Counted from the first letter of the stretch, positions 1 through 8,564 are shown. The stretch is 16,041 nucleotides of DNA from Methylococcaceae bacterium (GCA_947505055.1 CANNLO010000074.1:1-16041); one strand, 5' to 3'. The notes: generated from the sequence alone by a model not told the origin. A program made the numbers and translations.

Positions 1-395
1 ACCTGCCTGGATGGAATTGAAGTTGGATCATTGGCGACTTCGTTTGCCGCATTAAAAAAACTGTTCAGAACCGTTGCTATGCCTGTACTCGGATCGGCCA
101 TTAAATTATCAACGCGCGTTGAAAGTTGCTGATATTGATCCGCTTCGCCAAAGGCAGAAAGACTTGAATTTAATTGTTTGGTAATAAATTGGTCATAACT
201 TCGAGAGATATTATTAACACTGACGCCCTGCCCCACATAACCATCACCAGTCAATTGAGACATATTGGTACTCTGCTCAACACGCTGACGACTGTAACCC
301 TCCGTATTGACATTGGAAATATTATTCTGCACCGTCTCCAATGAGCGCTGTGCGGCCATCAACCCTGATAGTGATGTTGCTAATAATCCACTCAT
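1..395 (-). CDS. flgK: Flagellar hook-filament junction protein 1 FlgK (N-terminal part)
   Basis: FlgK is the first of two junction proteins between hook and filament; it is exported by the flagellar type III system and carried by FlgN. The visible 131 residues open with MSGLLATSLSGLMAAQRS and then QNNISNVNTEGYSRQRV, the N-terminal helix and motif shared by the rod/hook/FlgK family, with the GYSRQ form typical of FlgK. The ATG at 393-395 has an AGGA ribosome-binding site about 8 bases upstream. The rest of the gene lies beyond the left edge, so this is an edge truncation and not a broken gene. It is the last visible gene of the flgGHIJK unit, 43 bases after the flgJ stop. I see no convincing separate promoter in that gap. 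Confidence 0.93.
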   Translation of the reverse strand, partial: MSGLLATSLSGLMAAQRSLETVQNNISNVNTEGYSRQRVEQSTNMSQLTGDGYVGQGVSVNNISRSYDQFITKQLNSSLSAFGEADQYQQLSTRVDNLMADPSTGIATVLNSFFNAANEVANDPTSIPSRQ

Positions 396-438
396 GATAG
401 CGTCCTGTTCTTAGAGTTAGACACAAAACTTAATTTGG

Positions 439-1467
439 TCATTGGTTCATTGCCATTATCACATCCGGCTCAAAGTCAGACATGGTATTGCCTTGATAGA
501 TATCGATAATCTTGTCCGCATATTTAGGATCAGTCGCATAACCTGCCCTTTGTAATTCGTGCATGTATTGTTCCGCATTACCCACTTTCTTTAAGGCATC
601 ACTATAACGGGGATTACTTTTTATAAAATCGACGTAATCCTTAAAACTTTCCTGAAATGAATCATAAGACCTAAAACCGGCATTCACTTTTTTTGCAATG
701 CCTTGATCAAATTCCAGTGTAACGACTTGCGCCTGCTTACCCTGCCAGGCCTTATCAGCCTTGATATTAAACAAATTATAACTATTGCCGCCATTGCTAT
801 TTTGTATCACTGAGCGTCCCCATCCTGTTTCAAGTGCGGCCTGCGCCAAAATTACTTTGGGCTCTACTCCCAATTCCTTGGCGGCTTGAACGGCCAAAGG
901 ATGCAATCGTCTGACAAACTCTTCAGCGGACTGTATCGGCTGCGTGTGATCTTCCTTTAATTGGATTGGAAGTTCAGTTATTTGACCCAACGGACTTCGA
1001 TCCTGATTGTAAGGTGTCACCATAACCTGACCATCGGTGGAACTACCGCTTACTTTCTCGGTTTTATTGTATATCTGCCAATCAGGTGAATTTGCCTGGA
1101 CTGTCCCGCGTGATAAGCCACTCGATCTATTCAAATCATCTTCCACATTCTGCTTGTCAGTGTCAGGCTTGTTGCGGCTAAGCTGTTTAACAATCATATC
1201 TGCCAAACCAACGCCTGGCGAACCTGACAAATGTACTGCTAACTGCTGATCATACATATCGTTATAAAACTTGCTTTGGTCGTTATCCATAGCGCCATCA
1301 GCCAGCTTTGCGGCGCGCATACTTTTCAGCACATTGCTCAGAAAAATTGATTCAAATTGCTTGGCAACTTCTTTCAACGCTTCCGGCGACTCTTTTTTAG
1401 CCTGGCCTTTTAATTTGGCCAGACCATTAAAGTCCGTATAAACATCTGCACTTTGAGCACTTAACAT
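439..1467 (-). CDS. flgJ: Peptidoglycan hydrolase / rod scaffold FlgJ
   Basis: FlgJ caps the growing rod in the periplasm and cuts peptidoglycan so the rod can pass. The 342-residue product shows both domains of gammaproteobacterial FlgJ. The N-terminal rod-binding domain (about residues 28-96) includes KQFESIFLSNVLKSMRAA and later GVGLADMIVKQL. A low-complexity linker (about 97-175) follows, then a GH73-type glucosaminidase domain (about 178-328). ALETGWG contains the probable catalytic Glu213, and the YNLFNIK and RAGYATDPKYA blocks are typical of the family. The product is somewhat longer than E. coli FlgJ (313), mainly through the linker. A strong GGAGG lies just before the ATG. It sits 49 bases after flgI and before flgK. 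No signal peptide is expected because it is exported by the flagellar apparatus. Confidence 0.96.
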   Translation of the reverse strand: MLSAQSADVYTDFNGLAKLKGQAKKESPEALKEVAKQFESIFLSNVLKSMRAAKLADGAMDNDQSKFYNDMYDQQLAVHLSGSPGVGLADMIVKQLSRNKPDTDKQNVEDDLNRSSGLSRGTVQANSPDWQIYNKTEKVSGSSTDGQVMVTPYNQDRSPLGQITELPIQLKEDHTQPIQSAEEFVRRLHPLAVQAAKELGVEPKVILAQAALETGWGRSVIQNSNGGNSYNLFNIKADKAWQGKQAQVVTLEFDQGIAKKVNAGFRSYDSFQESFKDYVDFIKSNPRYSDALKKVGNAEQYMHELQRAGYATDPKYADKIIDIYQGNTMSDFEPDVIMAMNQ

Positions 1468-1516
1468 AACAACCTCCGCTTAACTTAAATTGCCGTTCGG
1501 CATATTTAATCTAGCT

Positions 1517-2620
1517 TTAAATAACCATTAACTCAGCATGTAAGGAACCGGCCGATCTCAACGCTTCGAGAATTGCCACCAAATCACTTGGAGCTGCGCC
1601 TACCTCATTGACCGCCTTAACAATTTCATCCAGTGAAACACCGGGATTAAACACAAACATGTGATTTTTTTCTTCTGTAACCTTAATATTGGACTTTGGC
1701 GTAACCGCTGTTTGACCACCGGAAAAAGCGTTGGGCTGACTAACTTGTGGAGATTCGCTAATAGTAACCGTCAAGCTGCCATGAGACACCGCCGCTGGCT
1801 GAACCCTAACCTTACCGTTAATCACAACGGTACCGGTACGCGAGTTAATAATGACCCGTGCAGGAGCATCGTCGGGTGTCACCAACATATTTTCCACTAC
1901 TGAAGCAAAAGACACTTTTTGATTCGGATTGACTGGCGCACTAACCCTGACTGAGGTTGCGTCAATAGCTTTTGCAGTATTTTCGCCTAATACTTTGTTA
2001 ATTGACTCAGCCATTCGATTGGCCGTCGTAAAATCAGGACTGTGCAAATCAAAAATTAACGCATCACCTTCTGTAAAAGAGGTATTAACCGTACGTTCAA
2101 CAATAGCGCCATTAGGAATACGTCCCACATTAGGATTATTAACAGTAAGACTTGACCCATCCTGACCTGAGGCACTTAAACCACTCACAATCAAACTGCC
2201 CTGGGCAATCGCGTAAACCTGTCCATCGGCACCTTTCAGAGGACTCATTAACAGCGAACCACCCCGCAAACTTTTTGCATCACCGATTGAAGAAACTGTA
2301 ACGTCAATGGCTTGACCAGACTTGGCAAATGCGGGCAACTCTGCCTGAATGGCAACAGCGGCAATATTTTTTGCTTTGGGATCAACACCGGGAGGTAAAG
2401 TAATACCTAGACGTGTCATCATGTTACGTAAACTTTGTCCGGTAAATGTGGTTTTATCACCTGAAGTTGCCAAGCCAACGACTAAACCGTAGCCTACCAA
2501 TTGATTGCTTCGCACACCTTCAATCGAAGCAATATCTTTAATGCGCTCGGCAAAAACCGATCCGCTAAACATTGCGCTCATAACGAAAAGTAAAAAGTAG
2601 CGCTTATTTAAAATGTTCAT
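1517..2620 (-). CDS. flgI: Flagellar P-ring protein FlgI
   Basis: FlgI forms the periplasmic P ring, the bushing around the rod in the peptidoglycan layer. The 367-residue length matches the family (about 365). A Sec signal peptide is clear: NKR, then a hydrophobic run, then SVFA, with probable cleavage after Ala24 before [13 protein letters not shown]. The mature protein opens with [14 protein letters not shown], a hallmark of FlgI, and the C-terminus carries [19 protein letters not shown], also typical. An AGGA sits about 8 bases before the ATG. It lies 15 bases after the flgH stop in the same unit. Its folding partner FlgA is encoded in this window at 8788-9486. Confidence 0.97.
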   Translation of the reverse strand: MNILNKRYFLLFVMSAMFSGSVFAERIKDIASIEGVRSNQLVGYGLVVGLATSGDKTTFTGQSLRNMMTRLGITLPPGVDPKAKNIAAVAIQAELPAFAKSGQAIDVTVSSIGDAKSLRGGSLLMSPLKGADGQVYAIAQGSLIVSGLSASGQDGSSLTVNNPNVGRIPNGAIVERTVNTSFTEGDALIFDLHSPDFTTANRMAESINKVLGENTAKAIDATSVRVSAPVNPNQKVSFASVVENMLVTPDDAPARVIINSRTGTVVINGKVRVQPAAVSHGSLTVTISESPQVSQPNAFSGGQTAVTPKSNIKVTEEKNHMFVFNPGVSLDEIVKAVNEVGAAPSDLVAILEALRSAGSLHAELMVI

Positions 2621-2635
2621 ATCAAAATCCTTATG

Positions 2636-3343
2636 CTAGAAGGGAAACCAAGGGCTTTGTACTATCCTCGCCAACCAGCCCATTTTACTTGCATCAGCGA
2701 TAGCACCTTCACCCACATACATAATGGTTACATCAGCTACTTTATCTGAGGTAATAATATTGGAAGTACTTATGTCTACAGGTCTGACGATACCGGATAA
2801 CCGGATAAATTCGTCACCTTGATTCAACGTAACTCTTTTTTCGCCCCGCACACTCAAATTACCATTGGGTAACAACTCAACAACAGTTACAGAAATATTC
2901 CCGCTTAAGCTGTTACTTTGATCGGCAGCCCCTGTTCCGGTAAACTTTTTGGTTGAAGAAAGCTCCGTTTTAACATCATTTCCGGTCAGAACCGAAGCAG
3001 CCATTCCGAAAAGCGTAGGCGCTGAAACTGACATCTGGTTATCTTTTGTGGTGCTAAGATCATCATCTTTTTTAGCCTGCGTTTTCTCAAGCAGGGTAAT
3101 GGTTAAAATATCCCCTACCCTTTTTGCCGTTTGATCTTCAAATAACCGCGAGTCATAACCCGCCTGATAGATTGAACCGCTACTTTGTGCCGGCGGCCTT
3201 AAATCAGAAGGAGCGACCGGAGCAAAAGCAGGATCTCTTTGCGGAATAGAGGTACATGCCGGCAATACAGCCAGCAAACCCAAAAGAAGGCAAGGAGCAG
3301 AAAAATTGCGACTATTTATCGTAAAACCTGTTTTCTTAGTCAT
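2636..3343 (-). CDS. flgH: Flagellar L-ring lipoprotein FlgH
   Basis: FlgH forms the outer-membrane L ring around the rod. From the ATG at 3341-3343 the product has 235 residues. A lipoprotein signal peptide ends in the lipobox LPAC, with the lipidated Cys at residue 30. Family motifs follow: SIYQAGYDSRLFEDQTAKRVGD and later GEKRVTLNQGDEFIRLSGIVRP, with the C-terminal MGWLARIVQSPWFPF. An upstream GTG at 3352 is in frame, but the AGG of TAGGT lies 8 bases before the ATG and touches the GTG, so I prefer the ATG. Only 17 bases separate it from the flgG stop, so the two are cotranscribed. Confidence 0.96.
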   Translation of the reverse strand: MTKKTGFTINSRNFSAPCLLLGLLAVLPACTSIPQRDPAFAPVAPSDLRPPAQSSGSIYQAGYDSRLFEDQTAKRVGDILTITLLEKTQAKKDDDLSTTKDNQMSVSAPTLFGMAASVLTGNDVKTELSSTKKFTGTGAADQSNSLSGNISVTVVELLPNGNLSVRGEKRVTLNQGDEFIRLSGIVRPVDISTSNIITSDKVADVTIMYVGEGAIADASKMGWLARIVQSPWFPF

Positions 3344-3360
3344 CACACGCACCTACCAAC

Positions 3361-4149
3361 TTATAATTGTTGCGTTACAAAAGACAGCATCTGATCAGTT
3401 GTTGAAATCGCTTTGGAATTCATTTCATAAGCCCTTTGCGTTTCAATCATATTAACCAATTCTTCAACAACATTAACATTCGAGGTTTCCAGCGAGCCTT
3501 GATTTAAAGTCCCGAATTCAGCCTGCCCTGGAGTTCCAACGAGCGGCGCACCACTGGCACCCGATTCCCGGAAAAGGTTCGAACCAATCGCCTCCAGTCC
3601 TGTTGGATTGATGAAATTTGCGGTCTGAATCTGCCCTAGCACCGATGGGGTTGTCTCGTTGGGTAGTAACGCAGAAACTGAACCATCAGATCCGATACTT
3701 ACACTCAAGGCACCAGACGGAATGGTAATCGCGGGATTTAGAAGCAAACCCTCTGAAGTAACCAACTGCCCGGTTGAATCTAATTTTAAAGAACCGTCAC
3801 GGGTGTAGTTAATATCACCGTTCGGCATGGTTATTTGTAGAAACCCCCGGCCATTTATTGCCACATCCAAAGAATTGCCGGTCTGTTGCACATTACCCTG
3901 TGTATGAAGCTTTTCGGTACCTACAGTTTTTACCCCGGTTCCCAGCTGCAAACCTGTTGGCAGCTGGGTATTTTGCGTAGATTGGGCGCCAACCTGACGT
4001 ATATTCTGATACATCAGATCTTCAAAAATAGCCCTGCCACTTTTAAAACCAGTAGTGTTAACGTTCGCCAGATTATTTGAAATAACCGCCATTCTTGTTT
4101 GCTGGGCATCCAGACCGGTTTTAGCTACCCATAATGCACGTTCTGTCAT
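3361..4149 (-). CDS. flgG: Flagellar distal rod protein FlgG
   Basis: FlgG builds the distal rod, the long drive-shaft segment inside the P and L rings. The 262 residues match the usual length (260 in E. coli). The N-terminus [40 protein letters not shown] block is the rod/hook signature. The middle has [19 protein letters not shown], and the C-terminal [27 protein letters not shown] is characteristic of FlgG. GGAG lies 7 bases before the ATG. It is the first gene after a 276-base gap from flgF that contains a sigma-54 promoter (4193-4208), so it probably leads the flgGHIJK unit. Confidence 0.97.
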   Translation of the reverse strand: MTERALWVAKTGLDAQQTRMAVISNNLANVNTTGFKSGRAIFEDLMYQNIRQVGAQSTQNTQLPTGLQLGTGVKTVGTEKLHTQGNVQQTGNSLDVAINGRGFLQITMPNGDINYTRDGSLKLDSTGQLVTSEGLLLNPAITIPSGALSVSIGSDGSVSALLPNETTPSVLGQIQTANFINPTGLEAIGSNLFRESGASGAPLVGTPGQAEFGTLNQGSLETSNVNVVEELVNMIETQRAYEMNSKAISTTDQMLSFVTQQL

Positions 4150-4192
4150 GATATTCTCCTAAGTGCCAATTTATTGTCTTACTTAAAAGTAA

Positions 4193-4208
4193 AGCACGGT
4201 TCATGCCA
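4193..4208 (-). promoter_or_regulatory. Sigma-54 promoter of flgG unit
   Basis: On the minus strand the 16-mer TGGCATGAACCGTGCT matches the sigma-54 -24/-12 pattern TGGCAYRNNNNTTGCW with a single mismatch (G for the first T of TTGC). The GG and GC pairs are separated by exactly 10 bases. The predicted start is near 4182, giving a leader of about 33 bases with the flgG ribosome-binding site. The match and position are seen directly; promoter activity is inferred. Confidence 0.82.
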
Positions 4209-4210
4209 CT

Positions 4211-4224
4211 TTCAACATATCGAC
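4211..4224 (-). promoter_or_regulatory. Weak FleQ-like half-palindrome upstream of flgG promoter
   Basis: The minus-strand sequence GTCGATATGTTGAA lies immediately upstream of the -24 element of the flgG sigma-54 promoter. Against the FleQ consensus as I recall it (GTCaNTAAAtTGAC) it fits 9 of 13 defined positions, with the GTC half intact and the TGAC half ending in A. It could be a low-affinity activator site, but a match this loose can arise by chance. Confidence 0.25.
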
Positions 4225-4335
4225 TATAAAGGAAACGAAAATATTCTGAATGGTTTAATATGATTGAGGTGATTTATAAAACCCCCTGTATGACAAAAAG
4301 CGCACTTGGCGACTTTCAATAGACGACTATTCACC

Positions 4336-4363
4336 ACGAAGAAATAAAGACTTAATTCTTCGT
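4336..4363. repeat. Inverted repeat (stem-loop) in flgF-flgG gap
   Basis: ACGAAGAA at 4336-4343 and TTCTTCGT at 4356-4363 are perfect 8-base complementary arms around a 12-base loop, downstream of the flgF stop in the transcribed direction. No T-run follows on the minus strand, so it is not a canonical intrinsic terminator. It could stabilise or punctuate the flgBCDEF message, or be incidental. Confidence 0.4.
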
Positions 4364-4425
4364 ATCTTCCCGACGATGCTGTATTTAAAAATTTACCCGG
4401 AATTACAGAATTAGTATTTTTGCTA

Positions 4426-5166
4426 TCACATCTGCATTAACTTGGCGCTAGCGGCCGAATTATCATCGACGCTTTTCATCACCTTGGTTTGCAACTCAAA
4501 ATTCCTGGACAGTTCGATCATATCAACCATAGCTGTAAGGCCATTGACGTTACTGCCCTCGAGAACACCCTGTGCCAGACTGACATCAACATTAGCGGCT
4601 ACCGGTTTACCATCCTTGGCGCGCATTAAGCCATCTTCAGATTTAACAATGTTATCGGCTGCTACCTTGACGAGTTTGATCCGGGCAACTTGAACCTGGG
4701 TTGTTGCATTACCCGAACCCAACGGAATGATACTGATAGTTCCGTCGCGGCCTATAGTAAGCTTTTCAGAAGGAGGAATACTAATAGGGCCATCTTCGCC
4801 CAACACCTGCAAACCTGAACCGGTCTTTAATAAACCTTCCGGACTCACCCGCAGATCACCGGCACGTGTATAAGCTTCTTTACCGTCAGCGCCATTAACA
4901 GCAAGATATCCCTCACCGTTGATTGCCACATCCAAATCCCCACCGGTAGTTTGCATCGCTCCGGTGGCAAGATCCAGCCAGGGCTTTTCGTTCATGGCAT
5001 AAACCCGGGTAGGAAAACCGGCACCTGTAACCGGTCGGCTACGGAATTGCTCTAAGTCCGACTTAAAACCGGTAGTCTGGGTATTCGCCAAATTATTGGC
5101 GTTGGTCGCCTGAGCCAACAACGTCTGCTTGGCACCGCTCATTGCAATATATAAACTTCGATCCAT
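4426..5166 (-). CDS. flgF: Flagellar proximal rod protein FlgF
   Basis: FlgF is a proximal rod subunit exported by the flagellar type III system. The 246-residue product (251 in E. coli) opens with MDRSLYIAMSGAKQTLLAQ and NANNLANTQTTGFKSDLEQFRS, the FlgF form of the rod/hook signature. It then has GDLDVAINGEGYLAVNG and the C-terminal SNVNGLTAMVDMIELSRNFELQTKVMKSVD. An AGGG-type ribosome-binding site precedes the ATG. It starts 51 bases after the flgE stop and appears to be the last gene of the flgB unit, before the gap with the flgG promoter. The FlgE insert is not present here. Confidence 0.96.
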   Translation of the reverse strand: MDRSLYIAMSGAKQTLLAQATNANNLANTQTTGFKSDLEQFRSRPVTGAGFPTRVYAMNEKPWLDLATGAMQTTGGDLDVAINGEGYLAVNGADGKEAYTRAGDLRVSPEGLLKTGSGLQVLGEDGPISIPPSEKLTIGRDGTISIIPLGSGNATTQVQVARIKLVKVAADNIVKSEDGLMRAKDGKPVAANVDVSLAQGVLEGSNVNGLTAMVDMIELSRNFELQTKVMKSVDDNSAASAKLMQM

Positions 5167-5217
5167 AACGGCGCCCTCTTATTTTAAATTTACTCTTTCA
5201 AATTAAATAACAACAAA

Positions 5218-7011
5218 CTAGGCACGGAGAATTGTTTCTAGCAATGTTTTCTCGGTAGTAATAGTTTGAGCATTTGCCTGATAAGCCTGTTGTGAAACAA
5301 TCAATTTAACCAGCTGCGAAGATAAATCCACGTTTGAGCCTTCAAGTGCAGATGATTGGATTGCTCCAAAATTGTTGTCCCCGGCCGCACCATAAATAGG
5401 TTGTCCGGAATTTGATGTTGTCGCCCAGGTAGTATCACCTAATTTGGCTAAGGCCTGATTATTTTGGAACCTCGCCAAGGCAACTTGCCCCAAAGCTTTG
5501 GAACCGCCATTGCTGTATCGGGCAAAGACTACACCCGTGCCATCAACATCAATACCTGTCAAATTACCGGCAGGCAGACCATCTTGGTTCAAGCCGTTAA
5601 CACTAAAGGGTGTCGCAAACTGGGTTGTACCAAAAAAATCGACCGCAAAAGCCATAGGGGCGACTTTGATATTTGGATTAATTGTTGCCAAATCAATAGA
5701 GCCAAAATCCACCTTGGTGACTTTAGCAGTGGGGGCAGCAGCAGCAGCCACCGCATTATTGTAATTATTTGCCGCAGTCTGAGCAGCAAAAGCAGTATTA
5801 GCAGCTGTCGTTGCAAAAGCCAAGGCAGTTGCGCCTGTACCAGCGTTAACAACAAGCGCAGCTGAATTCGCATAAGCCGCCGCATCAGATGCTGCAGTAA
5901 TCGCAGTTGATTTAGCCAACGCAGCCAATGCTGCTGTAGCTGGGGCAATGTTGCTATTTATAGTCCCCGCGGCAAGAGCAAAAGAAGAAGCAGATGTCGA
6001 TGCTACTTGAGCTTTCGAAAGAGCTGTCGCAGCATTGGCTGCAGAATAACTGACAGCGGCGGCGTCCGCGGCGTCTAATGCGGCGCCAGTATCAGTAACC
6101 GCAGTATTTGCCGCCGTTACTATTGCCGCTGAAACAACAGCACCGGCACGAATACCTACTTCATTCAATAAACCCGAAGCAGTAAAAGTCATGGGTATAG
6201 GCAACCCTGGCGTATTTACAGTTGTAGAAACTGTAGATCCTGGAGCTATAGTGGAAGGAGACGTTGGCGCTCCTCCGGTGGTAATACCAAAATTATCAAG
6301 AAACAAATAAGTATCCCAGACATTGGCAACCGGGGTTTTGACATAATAAGTCGATGCAATATGTGCATTACCCTGCGTGTCATAAGTCGTAATTGAAGTC
6401 GTATTGTTATAGGACAGGGGGTTTTTAAGATCAAATACTGTAGCTGTCGGTGCGGCAGCAGCACCATTAATGTTCAATTTCAATGCGATACCAGTAGTGG
6501 CATTAGGTAAACCCTGTGCCGTATCTATAGTCAACGGTCTGAATACCCCGACACTAAACCCTGCCGCTGCGGTAGGACCGTTGGGTGCAAAGGCCAATAA
6601 ATACTTGCCTTGGCTATTTACAACATTACCTTTGTTATCTAACTGAAAAGCGCCGTTACGGGTATATTGAGTCGGTACCGAAGGATCAACAGCCGCATTC
6701 GGATTAGCCTGATCGGGCAGATTTACTTTGTCAGCCATTACAAAAAGTCCATTGCCACTGACCGCCAGATCAAGGCTGTTTTGAGTGGACTCAATATTAC
6801 CCTGATTAAACTGTTGCGCTACTTCGGTAACCCTGACACCGGCACCGGGCTGGGTTTTACTGACGCCGCCAATACTACTGGCATAAACGTCGGCAAATTC
6901 CGCCCGTGATTCTTTAAAACCGGTGGTTTGCGAGTTTGCAATATTATTACCGGTTACCTGTAAACTTGTTGATGCCGCTTTTAAGCCGCTTAATGCTGTT
7001 GCAAAACCCAT
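5218..7011 (-). CDS. flgE: Flagellar hook protein FlgE, long form with Ala-rich insert
   Basis: FlgE polymerises into the hook, the universal joint outside the cell. The N-terminus MGFATALSGLKAASTSLQVTG, then NNIANSQTTGFKESRAEFADVYA, and the C-terminus LEGSNVDLSSQLVKLIVSQQAYQANAQTITT are classic FlgE. The product has 597 residues against 402 in E. coli. Much of the excess is a segment at about residues 291-428 with roughly 42% alanine, low charge and no Cys, Trp, Met, Arg, Glu or His. It falls between a PMTFTASGLLNE block and KVDFGSIDL...FGTTQFATPFSVN, which corresponds to the variable outer part of the hook subunit. The reading frame is intact on both sides. An AGGT lies 6 bases before the ATG, and flgD ends 14 bases upstream. 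Confidence 0.95.
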   Translation of the reverse strand: MGFATALSGLKAASTSLQVTGNNIANSQTTGFKESRAEFADVYASSIGGVSKTQPGAGVRVTEVAQQFNQGNIESTQNSLDLAVSGNGLFVMADKVNLPDQANPNAAVDPSVPTQYTRNGAFQLDNKGNVVNSQGKYLLAFAPNGPTAAAGFSVGVFRPLTIDTAQGLPNATTGIALKLNINGAAAAPTATVFDLKNPLSYNNTTSITTYDTQGNAHIASTYYVKTPVANVWDTYLFLDNFGITTGGAPTSPSTIAPGSTVSTTVNTPGLPIPMTFTASGLLNEVGIRAGAVVSAAIVTAANTAVTDTGAALDAADAAAVSYSAANAATALSKAQVASTSASSFALAAGTINSNIAPATAALAALAKSTAITAASDAAAYANSAALVVNAGTGATALAFATTAANTAFAAQTAANNYNNAVAAAAAPTAKVTKVDFGSIDLATINPNIKVAPMAFAVDFFGTTQFATPFSVNGLNQDGLPAGNLTGIDVDGTGVVFARYSNGGSKALGQVALARFQNNQALAKLGDTTWATTSNSGQPIYGAAGDNNFGAIQSSALEGSNVDLSSQLVKLIVSQQAYQANAQTITTEKTLLETILRA

Positions 7012-7025
7012 GATACACCTCGACC

Positions 7026-7712
7026 CTAAAGAATTTGTTTAATCTGATTAACATTAATACTGCCCAAGCCACCGGCCAGGTTGACTTTAACGCCACTTCC
7101 ACCCGTTCCTACACTCACACTGTCAACAGTGGAATTAATATCCGTCACTAAGGCCGTATTTTTACCGGCAATATTAGCGGTAGCCTGAATTTTATAGACA
7201 CCGGGACTGGCCATAACACCATTTGAACTAGTGCCATCCCAGATAAAAGGTATATTTCCTGCTGCCTGTGCACCCAAATCAACAGTTTGAACCACCTGCC
7301 CCGTCGCCGCGTCAGTTACCTGAACCTTAACATCTGGCGAACTGCCCGTTAAATTGACATCACCTGTTATCTTGCCGCCTACAGCCAATAAACCTTGAGT
7401 CCCTGGAGCAGATACTTGTCGACCAACCAGACTGGTTGCCTGCAATGTTTGACTGTCGGTGATTGAGTTTGCAAATGAACTGAATGAAGCTTGCAGACTC
7501 TGAATTCCCGACACCGTTCCAAACTGTGCCATCTGGGTTATAAAATCACCATTAGTCATCGGACTTGACGGATCCTGATGGGTCATTTGTGTAGTCATTA
7601 ACTTTAAAAAATCAGCCTGTCCCAAAGACGTTGATTTGGGTGGTGTCGCCGAGTCTTTTTTCGGCGTAGCCGTCAAATTACTATATTGATTTGTTGCGCT
7701 TTGAATAGCCAT
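7026..7712 (-). CDS. flgD: Hook capping / scaffold protein FlgD
   Basis: FlgD forms the temporary cap on which FlgE polymerises; FlgK later replaces it. The 228-residue product (231 in E. coli) has the conserved N-terminal block QADFLKLMTTQMTHQDPSSPMTNGDFITQMAQFGTVSGI-type sequence (about 32-71), and a C-terminal half with FIWDGTSSNGVMASPGVYKIQATA, the Ig-like FlgD fold motif (about 150-175). GGGG lies 6 bases before the ATG. It is 9 bases downstream of flgC and 14 bases before flgE, in tight operon packing. Confidence 0.96.
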   Translation of the reverse strand: MAIQSATNQYSNLTATPKKDSATPPKSTSLGQADFLKLMTTQMTHQDPSSPMTNGDFITQMAQFGTVSGIQSLQASFSSFANSITDSQTLQATSLVGRQVSAPGTQGLLAVGGKITGDVNLTGSSPDVKVQVTDAATGQVVQTVDLGAQAAGNIPFIWDGTSSNGVMASPGVYKIQATANIAGKNTALVTDINSTVDSVSVGTGGSGVKVNLAGGLGSINVNQIKQIL

Positions 7713-7721
7713 TTTTATCCC

Positions 7722-8135
7722 CTACTGTCCCATTTTTAAAGTCTGAAGCATCATCTGCTTTGCGGTATTCAACACATCCACATTATTTTGATAGGAGCGC
7801 GATGCCGACATCATATTGGCCATTTCTTCGACCGTATTAACATTGGATTTAAAAATATAACCATTACTATCGGCCATAGGATGGTTTGGCGCATATTCCA
7901 TGGTTGGTGCATCCTGACTCTCGACCACTCCCAATACTTTCACACCGCTGGTCGCATTCTGTTTATTCATCGCGTTATTTAATTCAGTAGCAAAAACCGG
8001 CTGCCGAGCTTTGTAGACATCAGCGGCACTACTACCCACACTGTTCGCATTGGAGATATTACTTGCTACCAGGTTAAGTCTTAACGACTGGGCATTCATA
8101 CCACTGCCGACAATATCAAATATACTTAAAGTCAT
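7722..8135 (-). CDS. flgC: Flagellar proximal rod protein FlgC
   Basis: FlgC is a proximal rod subunit that assembles with FlgB and FlgF. It has 137 residues (134 in E. coli). IVGSGMNAQSLRLNLVASNISNANSV is the N-terminal family signature. EYAPNHPMADSNGYIFKSNVNTVEEMANMMSASRSYQNNVDVLNTAKQMM-type sequence forms the conserved C-terminus. A GGGG-type ribosome-binding site precedes the ATG. It starts 5 bases after the flgB stop. Confidence 0.97.
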   Translation of the reverse strand: MTLSIFDIVGSGMNAQSLRLNLVASNISNANSVGSSAADVYKARQPVFATELNNAMNKQNATSGVKVLGVVESQDAPTMEYAPNHPMADSNGYIFKSNVNTVEEMANMMSASRSYQNNVDVLNTAKQMMLQTLKMGQ

Positions 8136-8140
8136 AACTA

Positions 8141-8530
8141 TTACCCCTTAATTGCTGACATCAAACCGGCAAACTTGTCTCCGACAAAATGTAAACTAGC
8201 CTGATATTGCACCGCATTTTCGGCATATCTGGCTTGCTCAACATGAGATTCAACGGTGTTGCCATCCAAAGAAACCTGATTTGGATTCCGATACATAAGA
8301 TTAGCGCCAAACACCTGTTGCTGAGGTGAAATATGCCCTGTTTGTGTTCGCTGTATAGTGACTCCAGAACCCACGGTTTGTTGTAAAACTGACTTAAAAT
8401 CCAGATCTCGCGCTTTAAAGTTGGGCGTATCTGCATTAGCCAGATTAGCCGCCAAAATCTCACTGCGTTTTTCTCGAAATGCCAAAACCTTAGGTTCAAT
8501 ACCCAGTGCTGCGTCAAAATTAATAGCCAT
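8141..8530 (-). CDS. flgB: Flagellar proximal rod protein FlgB
   Basis: FlgB is the proximal rod subunit nearest the MS ring. From the ATG at 8528-8530 the product has 129 residues, opening MAINFDAALGIEPKVLAFRE and then ANLANADTPNFKARDLDF, the FlgB form of the rod signature. The C-terminus NTVESHVEQARYAENAVQYQASLHFV is also typical. A further in-frame ATG at 8581 would add 17 residues, but it overlaps the sigma-54 promoter and would lie upstream of the predicted transcript start. The GGAGG about 7 bases before the inner ATG decides the start. It is the first gene of flgBCDEF. Confidence 0.96.
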   Translation of the reverse strand: MAINFDAALGIEPKVLAFREKRSEILAANLANADTPNFKARDLDFKSVLQQTVGSGVTIQRTQTGHISPQQQVFGANLMYRNPNQVSLDGNTVESHVEQARYAENAVQYQASLHFVGDKFAGLMSAIKG

Positions 8531-8564
8531 GATTTGCCTCCAAATTTCTTTTATCAAAAATATT

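Noticed and set aside
1485..1519. Sigma-28-like TAAA...GCCGAACG between flgI and flgJ
   Set aside because: Spacer is 14 instead of 15, the -10 box matches only 5 of 8, and the TAAA overlaps the flgI stop; the small TGCCG/CGGCA symmetry there explains the GCCG.
5130..5146. Sigma-54-like TGGCAC...TTGC on the plus strand at the flgF 5' end
   Set aside because: Spacing between GG and GC is 11 instead of 10, it lies inside a gene and it points away from any gene it could serve.
5464..5865. 133-codon plus-strand open frame opposite flgE
   Set aside because: Antisense shadow of flgE, with no ribosome-binding site and no family features; caused by the same codon bias.
5589..5948. 119-codon minus-strand open frame rich in Leu, overlapping flgE
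   Set aside because: It is a shifted-frame shadow of the alanine-rich part of flgE; repeated GCN codons read as CTN/CAN in the other frame and suppress stops.
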